From assembly GCA_947459425.1 (NCBI GenBank), contig CANHDJ010000023.1:1-53568 (forward strand): DNA of 53,568 nucleotides, written 5' to 3'. Position numbers and translations under genes: made by a program. Each line of letters begins with the position of its first letter. The stretch's first letter is position 1. Under the pieces are notes generated by a model. That model made no database searches. It was given only the letters and a program-made list of their open reading frames with translations, and was not told the origin of the DNA. The DNA is from Ignavibacteria bacterium (GTDB lineage: Bacteria > Bacteroidota > Ignavibacteria > Kapaibacteriales > UBA4661). Shown here piece by piece: positions 19,501-28,239 of this stretch.

Positions 19501-19871
19501 TTCCTGACCATGAAGTGCTTGTAATGGCAGATAAAGAAAAGCTCTGGGAAGTCATGGAGAACCTCCTTTCTAATGCCTTAAAATTTTCGCCGATAGAAAA
19601 AAATATCACGGTACGAGTCTCCGAAACAGCAACAACAGCACGCTTCGAGGTACATGACCAAGGACCGGGCTTGGACGAAGCGGATATGCGGAAATTATTC
19701 ACAAAATTTGCTCGTTTATCGGCACAACCGACCGCCGGAGAACACAGTACAGGGCTGGGACTCAGCATCGTTAAAAAAATGATTGAGGCGATGAACGGCT
19801 CTGTGTGGTGCGAATCAAAACTTGGTGCAGGAGCGCGGTTTATTGTGGAGTTGCCAAAAGTGTCATTGTAG
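16569..19871 (+). CDS. two-propeller (reg_prop/Y_Y_Y) sensor histidine kinase
   Basis: This 1100-residue sensor has the periplasmic architecture of Bacteroidota hybrid two-component systems. After a signal peptide (from the ATG at 16569, which has AGGGAG just upstream) come about 14 propeller blades with the signature GxLWIGTxxG, enough for two seven-bladed propellers (about residues 25-640). A Y_Y_Y beta-sandwich (about 690-775), a membrane helix (about 780-805), a coiled coil, HisKA with H883 in AAHDLKNPL, and a HATPase ending GEHSTGLGLSI follow. Unlike true hybrid systems it ends at the kinase: no receiver and no AraC-type HTH. In-frame starts at 16440 and 16509 are possible but would push the signal peptide inward. 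The ligand is unknown; glycans are typical for the family. Confidence 0.9.
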   Translation: MLVRSVWIVTLAFLLFVPLSLTLPAQTTHIPSMDKYKRPNGLNPHLNITQYVNTVWQAQQGLPQNSAYALCQTRDGYLWIGTEEGAARFDGVQFKVYDKDAFIGLSVGYTISFCEQRDGTFWMGTRGGGLIRLVDGKYTLFDSTKGINAAEIWCILEDRAGTLWIGTENGLFAYSGGKMRRFTTADGLPHLIVYTIYQDRMGTLWVGTQQGLCRLNAVLNHSLAPREKFFAQEYLPNNDTTDVRAILHDSKGTLHIGTHQGLWSRSDGGAWRFLSRKDGLSGNYVYALLEDRSGALWAAMFDNGISRIYGNRIDTYTRADGLVNENTLTLLEDHEGALWVGTYGGGVQRFTNGSCINMASREGLAGNVVRSFAEDSTGGFWIGSNNNGLQCLRNGKLTLYDHTKTRTFAAEEMRGLYTDPDGTLWAGVLGAGVYYWKNGRWGNYSTKDGLASNDVYAIVRDTEGAMWFGGSQYGISRLKNGQITKIGMRDGLLNESVYGLLADSAGGLWIGSFGGGVQYYRNGKFTNYGTSQGLLGNNILTFYQDASGSVWVGGVGGISRIKKGVVRTFTKKEGLYNESAFTILEDDLGYLWATSNKGVYRFRRSEADSVADGLLSSISCRSFGIADGMHSPECNGGAQPSAIKARDGRLWFSTIEGAVIIDPRRLEMNYLPPTVIIESVLADTTALDISKEADIAPDVSKLQFSYTATSLLSADRVRFRFLLEGFDREWTDAGIRRIAYYTNLPHGRKYRFRVQACNNDGVWNDIGAAYSFRLHSYFYETWWFLTLCGIGGIGLILAAYTIRVRQIQSQAHILETLVQERTKRLQQSNEELAAANAEVQRQVLLSDMQAREIEVANGQLQESNERLKTLDKEKNEFLGIAAHDLKNPLSSIIMTVSMMERYNEKIDPKDRITYLQRIEGTAERMLHIITDLLNINEIESGSLRLHLEPINLAEVAADAAQHYQMLAQRKNIRFVTEFPDHEVLVMADKEKLWEVMENLLSNALKFSPIEKNITVRVSETATTARFEVHDQGPGLDEADMRKLFTKFARLSAQPTAGEHSTGLGLSIVKKMIEAMNGSVWCESKLGAGARFIVELPKVSL

Positions 19872-19918
19872 GGCTTTCATCGAGATTATGTTGCAAACCC
19901 TTACCCGCCCCGCAGGAC

Positions 19919-22231
19919 TCAGTTGGAAATTGGCGTTTCGACCAGAACCCGAACCGTGCGAGAATAGAAGCGCCCTTCGGGAATATTGTTGTCAAAAAGC
20001 AGTTCGCTGTTTCCCACACCGCGCACCAAGACTTGTTCCGACGGCTGCTCTGCGCCCGTAATGACTCGTGCAATCTGCTGTGCGCGTTCCAGTGATAACT
20101 TGCGATTATACTCCGGCGACCCCGTGCGGTCGGTGTAGCCGACAACCGTAAGTTCCGAAAGCGGCTTCAAATGGCTCTGGATGAACTTCACGGCGTTTTC
20201 TTGTGCGGCGCTGGGACGTGAATCGTTGAACTCAAAAAGCATCATGCTAAATTGCTCAAACTCCTTGTCTTTCCTTCGTTCCCGACGTTTTTTCTGAACC
20301 GTAAGCTGACGGATTGGTAATTGAACCGCCTCGGAAACGTGCGTATCGCCGATGCTGTCTCGAAGCGCCGGATGGAGAATAAAAGGCGCAGTGAGAGTAG
20401 CCAAGTCTCTCCCCTGCATTCGTGCTTCTTTGGCAAAATCCCAATCGAACATCTGTGGCGGCAGCCCAAGGCTGTCGAATGTCCGTAGAGTATCGCCCTC
20501 ATGGGTAATCGCAAGTCGCCATGCGCTTGGCAAGGTCTCCGTCTCAACCTGTGTGATAATGCGCACCGCCGATGGCGTAGCCGTACGCACCGTATCGGCA
20601 AGCACCACCCAAGCCATAAGCTCCGGCGCGAGGGTGCTGATTTCAACACGGCGATTTTCCTCGCGTTTGTCGCTTTCGGTCAACGGTAGCGACGGTTTTT
20701 CGGGGAGAAGTCGGGCTTTTGTGGTTATTCGCTCCGCAGCAATCCCCCACACCTCGCATAAATACTGCTTTACAGACTTCGCCCGTGCCTCAGCAAGCGT
20801 AGTTTTCCCCTGTTCCGCGCCGCTTCCCGATGTGCAGCCCGTCAGCGTTATCGTTGCTTCTGGCATTTGCCTCATCCGATTGCCCAAGATATTTAAGACG
20901 TTGTGATAGACAAAAAGCGCGTCCGTACTGCGCTTGATGCTTTCAGGCGAAAAAGACCGTACTCCCTCGTTTTGCAAGCGTACATATCGCACGGGCAGTT
21001 CCGATGAGCCTTCGGCAAAAAAGATATAGTTCAGAAGCGGTGTGTAGGTCTGCCCGATAATCTCCTCAATGCGTATTTCCGGCACGGCAACCTCTTTTCC
21101 GTCCGGCTGCACCCCCATCGTCACGAGAGAAAACCGCATCGTCGGCTTTTGCACAATAACGGTTGTTGAAATCAGCGTATCGGTTCTATACCGCACCGTT
21201 ACGAGACTTTGGATACTGCCCGACCATTCTTTGTCGCGCTTTTGCGTAACAATGCCTGTTCGCAGAGTATCGGGAATGCTTGTCATAATGCGGCTTTCGC
21301 GTGTTTGCTGGATGCGCACCGTGTCAAACCGCTCATATTCTTCGATACGCTCAAAACTGCGTGGAAACTCGTATTTCACGGCAAGTTGAGGGCGAAACTG
21401 CACCATTCTCCACGAATCCGTACCAGTAAACCCGCCGACAATATTGGTCAAACCCGCAACAGCGCTTATTTCTGGCGTAACGAGCAGCCGTCCCGCCGCG
21501 CCCTGCAAACCAAGCAGCAGTGGCAGTTCATAGCCAAGGCTCGCAAAACCCGATAACACCAAACTTTCAGACGGCAGTGTTCCCCGAACATTCGGTTTTA
21601 TCGGCAGTCTGAGAATCCCATTCACGGCAACAAGTTCTGAACTGGAGTTTTGGGCAAATACTCTACTATCCATCGCCAATGCGCCCTGCACACCCAGCCC
21701 AAACACAAGAGTTGGCAGTGCCTCCAGAGGTTTCCATGCTGTGCCGATTTCGGCACTGAGCGTGGAATACGAAAACGACAATGTATGGTCGAGCGCAAAA
21801 ATTTCATCGGACAAAGCATCATAAAAACGCTGCGTTGCACGGACTTCCCCGCTATGGGATGTGTAAGCACCGCGCAAACTCAGGTAAAATTGCTCACTGA
21901 AGGGCAGTTCCAGCAAACCGCCCAGAATGGGGCTTACCGCCACATTACTGCGAAACGTTTGGTCGCTTTGCAGGGAATTATCGGGAATGTAGGGCAGAAG
22001 AAAGGTCGTGGCGTAGCCCGGAACGGTGTTGAAATTCGGAAAATGCAACGAAAAATTTCCCCCGCCGATTGCCCCAAACCGCACTGTCGGCGGAGCATTG
22101 TTCATCATCTGAAAACTACTGCGGATGAGGTTTTGAGCCGCAAGAGGAATCGCTGCGAGAGTACATATCAGCCAAAGAAAATAAACTCTGCGCAAGTTCT
22201 TGATGAGCGAAAAAAGGCGTGGAAGGCGCAT
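19919..22231 (-). CDS. outer-membrane barrel with two OmpA-like domains
   Basis: This 770-residue exported protein has a signal peptide (about 15-33), a region of amphipathic strands (about 45-295) that reads like an outer-membrane barrel, a linker, a first OmpA-like domain (about 397-535, LLNYIFFAEGSSELP to RREENRRVEIS-like end) and a second at the C-terminus (about 661-765). The second has the full peptidoglycan-binding signature: GYTDRTG, YNRKLSLERA, with the Asp and Arg that hold diaminopimelate. The first lacks that Asp (GCTSGSG) and may be structural. It lies downstream of the VWA/T9SS gene on the same strand, separated by a large hairpin. Both OmpA modules recur, in the same order, at the end of the protein at 31890-36398. 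Confidence 0.85.
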   Translation of the reverse strand: MRLPRLFSLIKNLRRVYFLWLICTLAAIPLAAQNLIRSSFQMMNNAPPTVRFGAIGGGNFSLHFPNFNTVPGYATTFLLPYIPDNSLQSDQTFRSNVAVSPILGGLLELPFSEQFYLSLRGAYTSHSGEVRATQRFYDALSDEIFALDHTLSFSYSTLSAEIGTAWKPLEALPTLVFGLGVQGALAMDSRVFAQNSSSELVAVNGILRLPIKPNVRGTLPSESLVLSGFASLGYELPLLLGLQGAAGRLLVTPEISAVAGLTNIVGGFTGTDSWRMVQFRPQLAVKYEFPRSFERIEEYERFDTVRIQQTRESRIMTSIPDTLRTGIVTQKRDKEWSGSIQSLVTVRYRTDTLISTTVIVQKPTMRFSLVTMGVQPDGKEVAVPEIRIEEIIGQTYTPLLNYIFFAEGSSELPVRYVRLQNEGVRSFSPESIKRSTDALFVYHNVLNILGNRMRQMPEATITLTGCTSGSGAEQGKTTLAEARAKSVKQYLCEVWGIAAERITTKARLLPEKPSLPLTESDKREENRRVEISTLAPELMAWVVLADTVRTATPSAVRIITQVETETLPSAWRLAITHEGDTLRTFDSLGLPPQMFDWDFAKEARMQGRDLATLTAPFILHPALRDSIGDTHVSEAVQLPIRQLTVQKKRRERRKDKEFEQFSMMLFEFNDSRPSAAQENAVKFIQSHLKPLSELTVVGYTDRTGSPEYNRKLSLERAQQIARVITGAEQPSEQVLVRGVGNSELLFDNNIPEGRFYSRTVRVLVETPISN

Positions 22232-22261
22232 AAAATCAGGAGAGTAGTCAATGGAAAATAC

Positions 22262-22371
22262 AACTATTCAGGTCTCTTGTGCGAGGGTATCGCTTCCCAG
22301 CGATGCTCTCGCTTTCTACGTGGAAGCGAGAGCATCGCTCAAGGCAGCGATACCCTCGCACCTGAACAGTT
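22262..22371. repeat. large three-tier inverted repeat (110 nt)
   Basis: From outside in, the arms are 22262-22271 with 22362-22371 (9 of 10), 22279-22294 with 22346-22361 (16 of 16) and 22299-22314 with 22324-22339 (16 of 16), around a 9-base loop. The inner loops are short. It fills most of the 154-base gap between two same-strand genes. It has no T run directly after the stem on the minus strand, so it is either a processing or attenuation structure or a small mobile (MITE/REP-like) element. Confidence 0.85.
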
Positions 22372-22385
22372 ACGAAAAAATCACT

Positions 22386-25300
22386 TTACGGCATGACGAC
22401 AATCCGGCGGGTAATAACCTCCGAAGCCGCTTGGATACGCACCAAATACACCCCCGCACGAAGCCCGTTCACCGCAAATTCTTCCGTATGCTCTCCGAGA
22501 ATTTCTGGCACGGTGCGAGAAAGAACCGATGTTCCGAGGGCATTGTGTACGGTGATGCTCACCTCGGCGGCGCTTGTTGTTGCGATATTCAGGGAAAACC
22601 CTGATGTCGTGGGGTTTGGAGAGATTTCTACCACACGGAATACTGAATTGTCATTCTCACCAGAAAAAGCAATCGGCGGCGCGTCCGTGAGCGTAAACAA
22701 GCCATTTTGCGCCACCAACGTCATCGGCAACGACGGCAGGAAATTCGTAAAAGTAAGCGGTGTAGAGCGCTGAGAACTCAGTCCCGCACGCAGCGAGAGC
22801 GTCGAAAGCGGCACATCCTCATCGGGCGAACTAACGGTGAGAGTTAGAGGCACAGAGCGTGTGAAACCGCTGACCGTGCCAAGCGGCGTGGGCTGCTGCG
22901 GACGCAACAAAGTTGCCGCAAACTCAAGGTTTCCTGAAATCGTTGTGCCGTTCGGGATTGTTCCCATGCGGCGACGCAAGAATATCGGTACTTGGACAGT
23001 CTGCCCGACCCTGCCCGTCACAATCGGTGCTTGCAGCATTGCCGAGCGAAGTTCCGTGCCGTTTCCTTGTATGGCAGAGCGCAGCGTTTGCGTCTCGGCT
23101 CCAATCACCATTTGTGCCGTGCGCGCCCCCGCGGCAGAAGGACGAAAGCGAAATGTCAGTGCAGCCGTGCTGTTTGCCGGAATCCTGAGCGGAAGCACTG
23201 TTTGACAGGAAAAATCCTGCGCTTGCGCTAAACTTTGCGCATTTTCCAAGCGAATGGCATCCAGCGAAATGGCTTGGGCATTGGGATTGGTGATGAATGC
23301 TTGTACGGTGGAGTCTTTCTGAGAGCCGACGATGACGGAACCCATATCAACCAATGGTCGCACCGTGAGCGGCAGCAAAACGCCTTCGCCAAACAGCCCC
23401 AACGTGAGTGGTGCGAAAGAGCCAGATGCGCCCTGCACGGCATAACGAAACTGCACCTGTCCACTTGTCCGCCCAAGCCGCACGGGAGCGAAGCGGAGCG
23501 TTATGGCAGCCGAATCGCCAGGACGCAGTGTGAAGGCGCTTGCTATGCCACTAGCGCCCACCGCGCCAAAACTTCGCACGGAAAACTGTGCTGTGTCCGG
23601 CAGCCCCAAACGTGGTTCGGAGAGCGTAAGCGGCGCAGTTCCGGTGTTGCGCAGAATAGCGGTAAAGATGGTATCTTTCGCTCCACCCACCAACACTCGC
23701 CCGAAATCCAGCAACCGTGCGCTTTGCGTAAGGCTTGGCTGAATGCCCGTGCCTTGTATGTCGGTTCGCACCGTTTGGCTTTGGGTAACAAGCACGATGG
23801 TTGCCGTGCGCAAGCCCGCAGCGCGTGGACTGAAGCGGAACTCCACTGCCTGAGTCGCCCCCGCCGCGACCGTAAAGGGTGGCATACCCGACACCAACGA
23901 AAACTCGCCCGCCTGTGCGCCCTCGAAGCGAATGGTGTCCACCCGCACAGGGTACGGCGTGGAGTTCACCACAAACGCCTGCACGACCGAATCTTTCTGC
24001 GCTCCGACGAGCGCCGCGCCCATGTCTATCAGTGTAGTGCTGTTGGTGGAAACGGCAAGCTGCGGCGCGACGATAGACCAGACGTTGGCGGAGGTGGAGA
24101 CTTGGGCGTAGCGGGGGAGGGTGATGATTTTTGCTACTGGGATGTAATTACTAGGTGCAGAATTTGTACTAAGATAAGAACCTGCAATCGCAATTCTTTG
24201 CATATCTGGGCTATATACTGAGCTTGTTGAAACATTGACTGTTGAATTACTTGACAAATCGTACTTTTTCACCATTAATCCGGTAAATGCATCACATCTA
24301 ATAGCTCCAATTCCATAAACTCCTGTAAGTGATGCTAATAATTCATTTCCATCTTTATTGAAAGTCATGGCGGAAATATTCGCCGCATGGATTGTATTAA
24401 TTACTCTGCTATTTAGCAGAGTAAAGATAAAGGCATCAAAAAAAGTTGAAATTGCAACTTTTTGATCATCAGGGCTGATAGCTGCACAAAATATTAGCTT
24501 TTGAGTTGGTATGTTTATGCTCAATTCTTTATATGAATTCATATCCCAAATTCTGAGCTTGTTGTAATCCACGGCAAGTAGTAAGCTACCCTTTAAATTA
24601 AAAAATATACTATTCAAAGATTTCTTCGATTCGACATTGATGAGAGTTTGTAAAGTCTGAGCATCCCACAAGGTAAAGTAATCCCCTCCTGTTGCAAAAT
24701 ATCTTCCATCAGGGCTATATACCACATTTCTTGTAATTCCTTGTATTGTATCCCTAAGCTGATAAGTGCCATTGATATTTTGCCACAAGTCTAACTTTAA
24801 GTCACATTGAATGAGCAGTTGACTATTTACTGGATTAAAAATGGCTATTCGCGGTCTATTTGAAGGGCGTATCGTTGCTATTTCTCGACCAGTAAAAGTA
24901 TCCCAAACCTTGACCGTACTATCTCGACCAGTAGTAACAACTTTCTTCCCGTCTCCGCTAAAAGCTATTGAATTCACAGCCTCTTTATGCCCTATTAAAT
25001 CAATTATTCTTTCTGCCTCAGTAGTATTACTCATCACCCGCATCAAACACTTCTCACTCGGCGTATTCGGAATATTCTTCCACGCATAGCGCAGCCCTGT
25101 TGCGGTGTCGGTGATGGTGCGCCATGTTCTGCCGCTGTCTATGCTGTATTGCAGGCGCACGGTGTCGGTGGGCAGCACTCCTTCCCACGTGATGACGGTA
25201 TCTGCGCCCGCAAGAAAGACTTCGCCGCCATTGGGAGAGGTGATGCGTAGCGTGGGCTGCACGACAGGCACAGGCGGGAAACCACCCGCAGCATAGAGCA

Positions 25301-26519
25301 GCGCCGAACAAGAATTAGTCTTTACCTCGAACCGCGCAAAGGTGAGCGAGGAATCGCGTGGCTGAAAGCGCAGCGTGAGTTGGCGGCTTTCGCCCGCTTG
25401 GAGCGTGAAATTTGTCGGCGTAACGGTGAAGGCAGCATTGGTATTGGTGTTGAGGATGTTCGTTACGGTGAAGGGTGCATTTTCGGCACGAATGGTAATC
25501 ACGGTGTCGCGCACCGAGCCGGGCGGCACACCATAGAACCGCACCGAAAAAGGAGTAACGCTGAGACGCGCCACTGCTTGCTGCGGCACGTCGTAATCTA
25601 CGGAGACCGCAAGCGAATCCGGCGAGGTGCTGAGGCGAGCCGTGATGCTGCCCGTGCGGGTATCGCAAACTGCTTCGCCGCGCCACGTAAACTCGCACGG
25701 CGTTCGCCCCTGCGCAAGCTGCACGATTGCTTGATAGACCTGCGTAATGCGGAGAAAATCGTTCACATTCTCGAAGCACACGCCGCCTGTGCGACGCGCA
25801 ATATTTCTGATAAACGGCGGTGCAGGCAGCCCAACGGCAACGCAATAAATCTCGACCTTGTTTTGCAGTGCCGCGCTCACGACCGCATTTTCGTCGCCGT
25901 CGCTGAGTCCATCGGTCAGAAAGACCACCACGCGCTTGTTGCGCCCATTGCGGGCAATCGGGATGCTGCCGGTGGGTTCGGTGAGCAAGCCGTTCATATA
26001 GCTTGTGCCACCGTTTGCTTGGAAAGCGGCAATAGCGTTCAACAGCGCACCACTGCTTGCGGTGAAGTCTTGGTTGATGTAGCTTTCGCCATTAAAACTG
26101 GAAATGGCAGCTTCCGATGGCGGCAGTGCCAGCGCCCGCACAAAGGCTGAAGAGGCTTGCTGGGCGAGTTGGAGATTGGTGAATTTACCGCGCCCGCCCG
26201 CCATCGAACCCGAAATATCCAGCGTCAGCACGGCGGAAATGGGTTGCAGCCCCATCGGCGGAGGGCAGGTAACGCCTGTAATGGTACGGCTCACACCGTT
26301 TTCCCGGAGAACAATATCTTGCGGAGAAATCGCGTTTTGAATGGGCTTGCCATCGGCACCAAAGGCGAAAAACCGTGCTTTCATGGTGGGAAACGCCGAA
26401 GCGTCCACATCGAATACAGAGAGCGTTTGCGCAAGCAATGGTGCGGTTTCTACGCACCAGAGGCACAGGCAGATGGAAAGAATGATGCGGCGAATAAGCC
26501 GTTGAAAAGCTATGCACAT
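22386..26519 (-). CDS. VWA / WD40-like / ASH-repeat protein with T9SS sorting domain
   Basis: This 1377-residue exported protein is a likely T9SS cargo. After a signal peptide (about 10-31) it has a VWA domain with intact MIDAS start DISGSM (D101, S103, S105) and later TSYMNG and FLTDGLSDGD. An ASH/HYDIN-like unit, a Fn3-like segment (SPNGGEVFLAGADTVITWEG), a WD40-like propeller (about 490-800), three more ASH-type repeats (choice-of-anchor D, about 810-1180) and a type A sorting domain at the end (ISPNPTTSGFSL to GVYLVRIQ) follow. The propeller is encoded by visibly AT-richer DNA (about 24110-25060). Domain order matches the first 1060 residues of the paralogue at 31890. It should be displayed on the surface; adhesion or scaffold roles are inference. 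Confidence 0.88.
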   Translation of the reverse strand: MCIAFQRLIRRIILSICLCLWCVETAPLLAQTLSVFDVDASAFPTMKARFFAFGADGKPIQNAISPQDIVLRENGVSRTITGVTCPPPMGLQPISAVLTLDISGSMAGGRGKFTNLQLAQQASSAFVRALALPPSEAAISSFNGESYINQDFTASSGALLNAIAAFQANGGTSYMNGLLTEPTGSIPIARNGRNKRVVVFLTDGLSDGDENAVVSAALQNKVEIYCVAVGLPAPPFIRNIARRTGGVCFENVNDFLRITQVYQAIVQLAQGRTPCEFTWRGEAVCDTRTGSITARLSTSPDSLAVSVDYDVPQQAVARLSVTPFSVRFYGVPPGSVRDTVITIRAENAPFTVTNILNTNTNAAFTVTPTNFTLQAGESRQLTLRFQPRDSSLTFARFEVKTNSCSALLYAAGGFPPVPVVQPTLRITSPNGGEVFLAGADTVITWEGVLPTDTVRLQYSIDSGRTWRTITDTATGLRYAWKNIPNTPSEKCLMRVMSNTTEAERIIDLIGHKEAVNSIAFSGDGKKVVTTGRDSTVKVWDTFTGREIATIRPSNRPRIAIFNPVNSQLLIQCDLKLDLWQNINGTYQLRDTIQGITRNVVYSPDGRYFATGGDYFTLWDAQTLQTLINVESKKSLNSIFFNLKGSLLLAVDYNKLRIWDMNSYKELSINIPTQKLIFCAAISPDDQKVAISTFFDAFIFTLLNSRVINTIHAANISAMTFNKDGNELLASLTGVYGIGAIRCDAFTGLMVKKYDLSSNSTVNVSTSSVYSPDMQRIAIAGSYLSTNSAPSNYIPVAKIITLPRYAQVSTSANVWSIVAPQLAVSTNSTTLIDMGAALVGAQKDSVVQAFVVNSTPYPVRVDTIRFEGAQAGEFSLVSGMPPFTVAAGATQAVEFRFSPRAAGLRTATIVLVTQSQTVRTDIQGTGIQPSLTQSARLLDFGRVLVGGAKDTIFTAILRNTGTAPLTLSEPRLGLPDTAQFSVRSFGAVGASGIASAFTLRPGDSAAITLRFAPVRLGRTSGQVQFRYAVQGASGSFAPLTLGLFGEGVLLPLTVRPLVDMGSVIVGSQKDSTVQAFITNPNAQAISLDAIRLENAQSLAQAQDFSCQTVLPLRIPANSTAALTFRFRPSAAGARTAQMVIGAETQTLRSAIQGNGTELRSAMLQAPIVTGRVGQTVQVPIFLRRRMGTIPNGTTISGNLEFAATLLRPQQPTPLGTVSGFTRSVPLTLTVSSPDEDVPLSTLSLRAGLSSQRSTPLTFTNFLPSLPMTLVAQNGLFTLTDAPPIAFSGENDNSVFRVVEISPNPTTSGFSLNIATTSAAEVSITVHNALGTSVLSRTVPEILGEHTEEFAVNGLRAGVYLVRIQAASEVITRRIVVMP

Positions 26520-26580
26520 TTGGAAACCTCAAGAATAAAAAACTGGACGATAATTGGCGATGGTCAATTCGGATAAAACA

Positions 26581-26603
26581 ACCTCACCTCACCTCACCTC
26601 ACC
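26581..26603. repeat. pentanucleotide repeat (acctc)x4
   Basis: Four perfect acctc units plus acc span the stop codon of the DUF1501 gene (26594-26596). The stop lies inside the repeat on the minus strand, so changes in copy number would not alter the protein. Confidence 0.7.
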
Positions 26604-28186
26604 ACATTCATCTGCCCTGAAATCATGCCGCGCTCGGTCTGCAAACGGTAGAAATACGCGCCTTGTGCCAGCGCCGAAGCATCAAACGCCACCAACTGCT
26701 TACCCTCCGACTGATAACCACTGCCAATCGTAGCTATTTCTCGCCCAAGCGCATCGTGGAGCGTAAGCCGCACCATGCCGCTTTGGGGCAAGGTGTATTC
26801 GATATTGGTTGTTGCGGCGCACGGGTTCGGATAATTCCGAATAACCATGCCGGATGCGCCTCCGAAAGCATTTTGTGGCTCGTTGACGGAGGTTGTTGTG
26901 AGGAGAGGAAGTTGTTCAAAGGATTTCATCATCACGGTATTCAAATGCTGCGTATCGGCTTGAAACCATTGCGAGAGAACGGAAGTATAGAGTTGGCGGA
27001 AATCGTATTGCATTTTGAGATTGCCGTCCGGCAGAAGGTCAGTTAGGCTAGGATTTTTGCCAATAATACCGCCACGCACGGGCGCTCCAAAAAGAAACAT
27101 CGGTCCGGCGGTACCGTGGTCGGTGCCAAGGCTCGACGTTGCCGGACGGCGACCAAATTCGGAAATGGTCATGCCCAGCACTCTATTTTCCAGCCCAAGC
27201 AGTTTCAAATCTTGCTGAAACGTTTTCATCCCTTCCGCCAAATATCCCAGCAAATTGGCATGAATCCCCGTCGTCAAATCGGTAGGAACTGCCTGATCCC
27301 AATGCGTATCGAATCCGCCGAGATTCACCACATAGACCCGCGTCTGCAAGCCGCCTGCGATCAACCGCGCCACAATTTGTAATTGGTCGGCAAGCGGATT
27401 TTTTCCTTTATCGGGGTACTGCGCTTTATTGCGACCTTTATCGGCAACAGTGCGTATTCTCGTGGAATATTTTTGCGATTGTGCCTGTACATCGCGGATG
27501 AAATCAATGCGGTTGCCCGCTTTGCCTGTGCGCTGCGCCACGCTGCCGCCGGTGGCAGTTTGACCACTGACAAGCTGCTCAAATGCTGACAAATCCCGTA
27601 TGGTCATGCCCATAGCATTCGTATTTCCTTGCAGTGTGAGCGACATTGCTCCGCCGATTTCGATGGCGAGCGGGTCGGGGGCTTTATCGTTGGGGTAGCC
27701 CGTCGGAAAATTCGGTGCTTCATAATTCACAAATCGCCCAAGCCAGCCCGAAGACAAGTATTGATCGGACTCGGAGGCAGTAAACCAGATGTCCGTCGAG
27801 CGGAAATGCGACTGATTGACGGTCGGATAGGACACGCCATTGACAATCGTCAAATTTCCATCGTCAAACAAGGACTTCATCGGTGCAAAGCGAGGATGCA
27901 AGCCCGTTGCGTCGTTCAACTTCACGATACGATTTTCCGGAATGGCAACCGCTTGACGAATGCGGTAATAGGTGGACAACTGGTCAAGCGGAATGAGCGT
28001 GTTAATACCGTCATTGCCGCCACTGAGCTGGATAAGCACTAACACACGGTCTTGCGCCGCCGCCAGTGCCGCAACGTGCTTGAGCGTGGGCGATTCGGCA
28101 AAAGCCCGCGTTGTGAAGCCGTCCAAGACCAGTGGTAATCCGATAGCTGCCGAGCCTAAGCCCGTGAGAAAGTCTCTGCGTTTCAT
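26594..28186 (-). CDS. DUF1501 protein, Tat signal plus T9SS sorting domain
   Basis: This 530-residue exported protein starts at the ATG at 28186; a longer frame to 28243 is not conserved. The N-terminus MKRRDFLTGLGSAAIG is a twin-arginine signal, so it should cross the inner membrane folded. The body is DUF1501 (sulfatase-like fold): VLIQLSGGNDGINTLIP, SEFGRRP, then GTDHGTAGPMFLFG with candidate metal-binding Asp and His. The last 75 residues (NYPNPCAATTNIEY to GAYFYRLQTERG) form a type A T9SS sorting domain. It follows the DUF1800 gene by 53 bases, the conserved pairing of these families. The function of the pair is not established. Confidence 0.88.
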   Translation of the reverse strand: MKRRDFLTGLGSAAIGLPLVLDGFTTRAFAESPTLKHVAALAAAQDRVLVLIQLSGGNDGINTLIPLDQLSTYYRIRQAVAIPENRIVKLNDATGLHPRFAPMKSLFDDGNLTIVNGVSYPTVNQSHFRSTDIWFTASESDQYLSSGWLGRFVNYEAPNFPTGYPNDKAPDPLAIEIGGAMSLTLQGNTNAMGMTIRDLSAFEQLVSGQTATGGSVAQRTGKAGNRIDFIRDVQAQSQKYSTRIRTVADKGRNKAQYPDKGKNPLADQLQIVARLIAGGLQTRVYVVNLGGFDTHWDQAVPTDLTTGIHANLLGYLAEGMKTFQQDLKLLGLENRVLGMTISEFGRRPATSSLGTDHGTAGPMFLFGAPVRGGIIGKNPSLTDLLPDGNLKMQYDFRQLYTSVLSQWFQADTQHLNTVMMKSFEQLPLLTTTSVNEPQNAFGGASGMVIRNYPNPCAATTNIEYTLPQSGMVRLTLHDALGREIATIGSGYQSEGKQLVAFDASALAQGAYFYRLQTERGMISGQMNVVR

Positions 28187-28239
28187 AGAAGTAGGAAGAA
28201 AAGAAGGAAGAATCAGGGTTAATGAGGAGACCAAACGCC

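Noticed and set aside
23235-24221. 328-residue plus-strand frame antisense to the VWA/T9SS gene
   Set aside because: It has low-complexity Arg/His-rich sequence and no motif. The minus-strand protein is clearly real.
24110-25060. AT-rich block considered as a separate inserted gene or element
   Set aside because: The minus-strand frame runs through it without a stop and encodes the expected propeller, so it is part of the gene.
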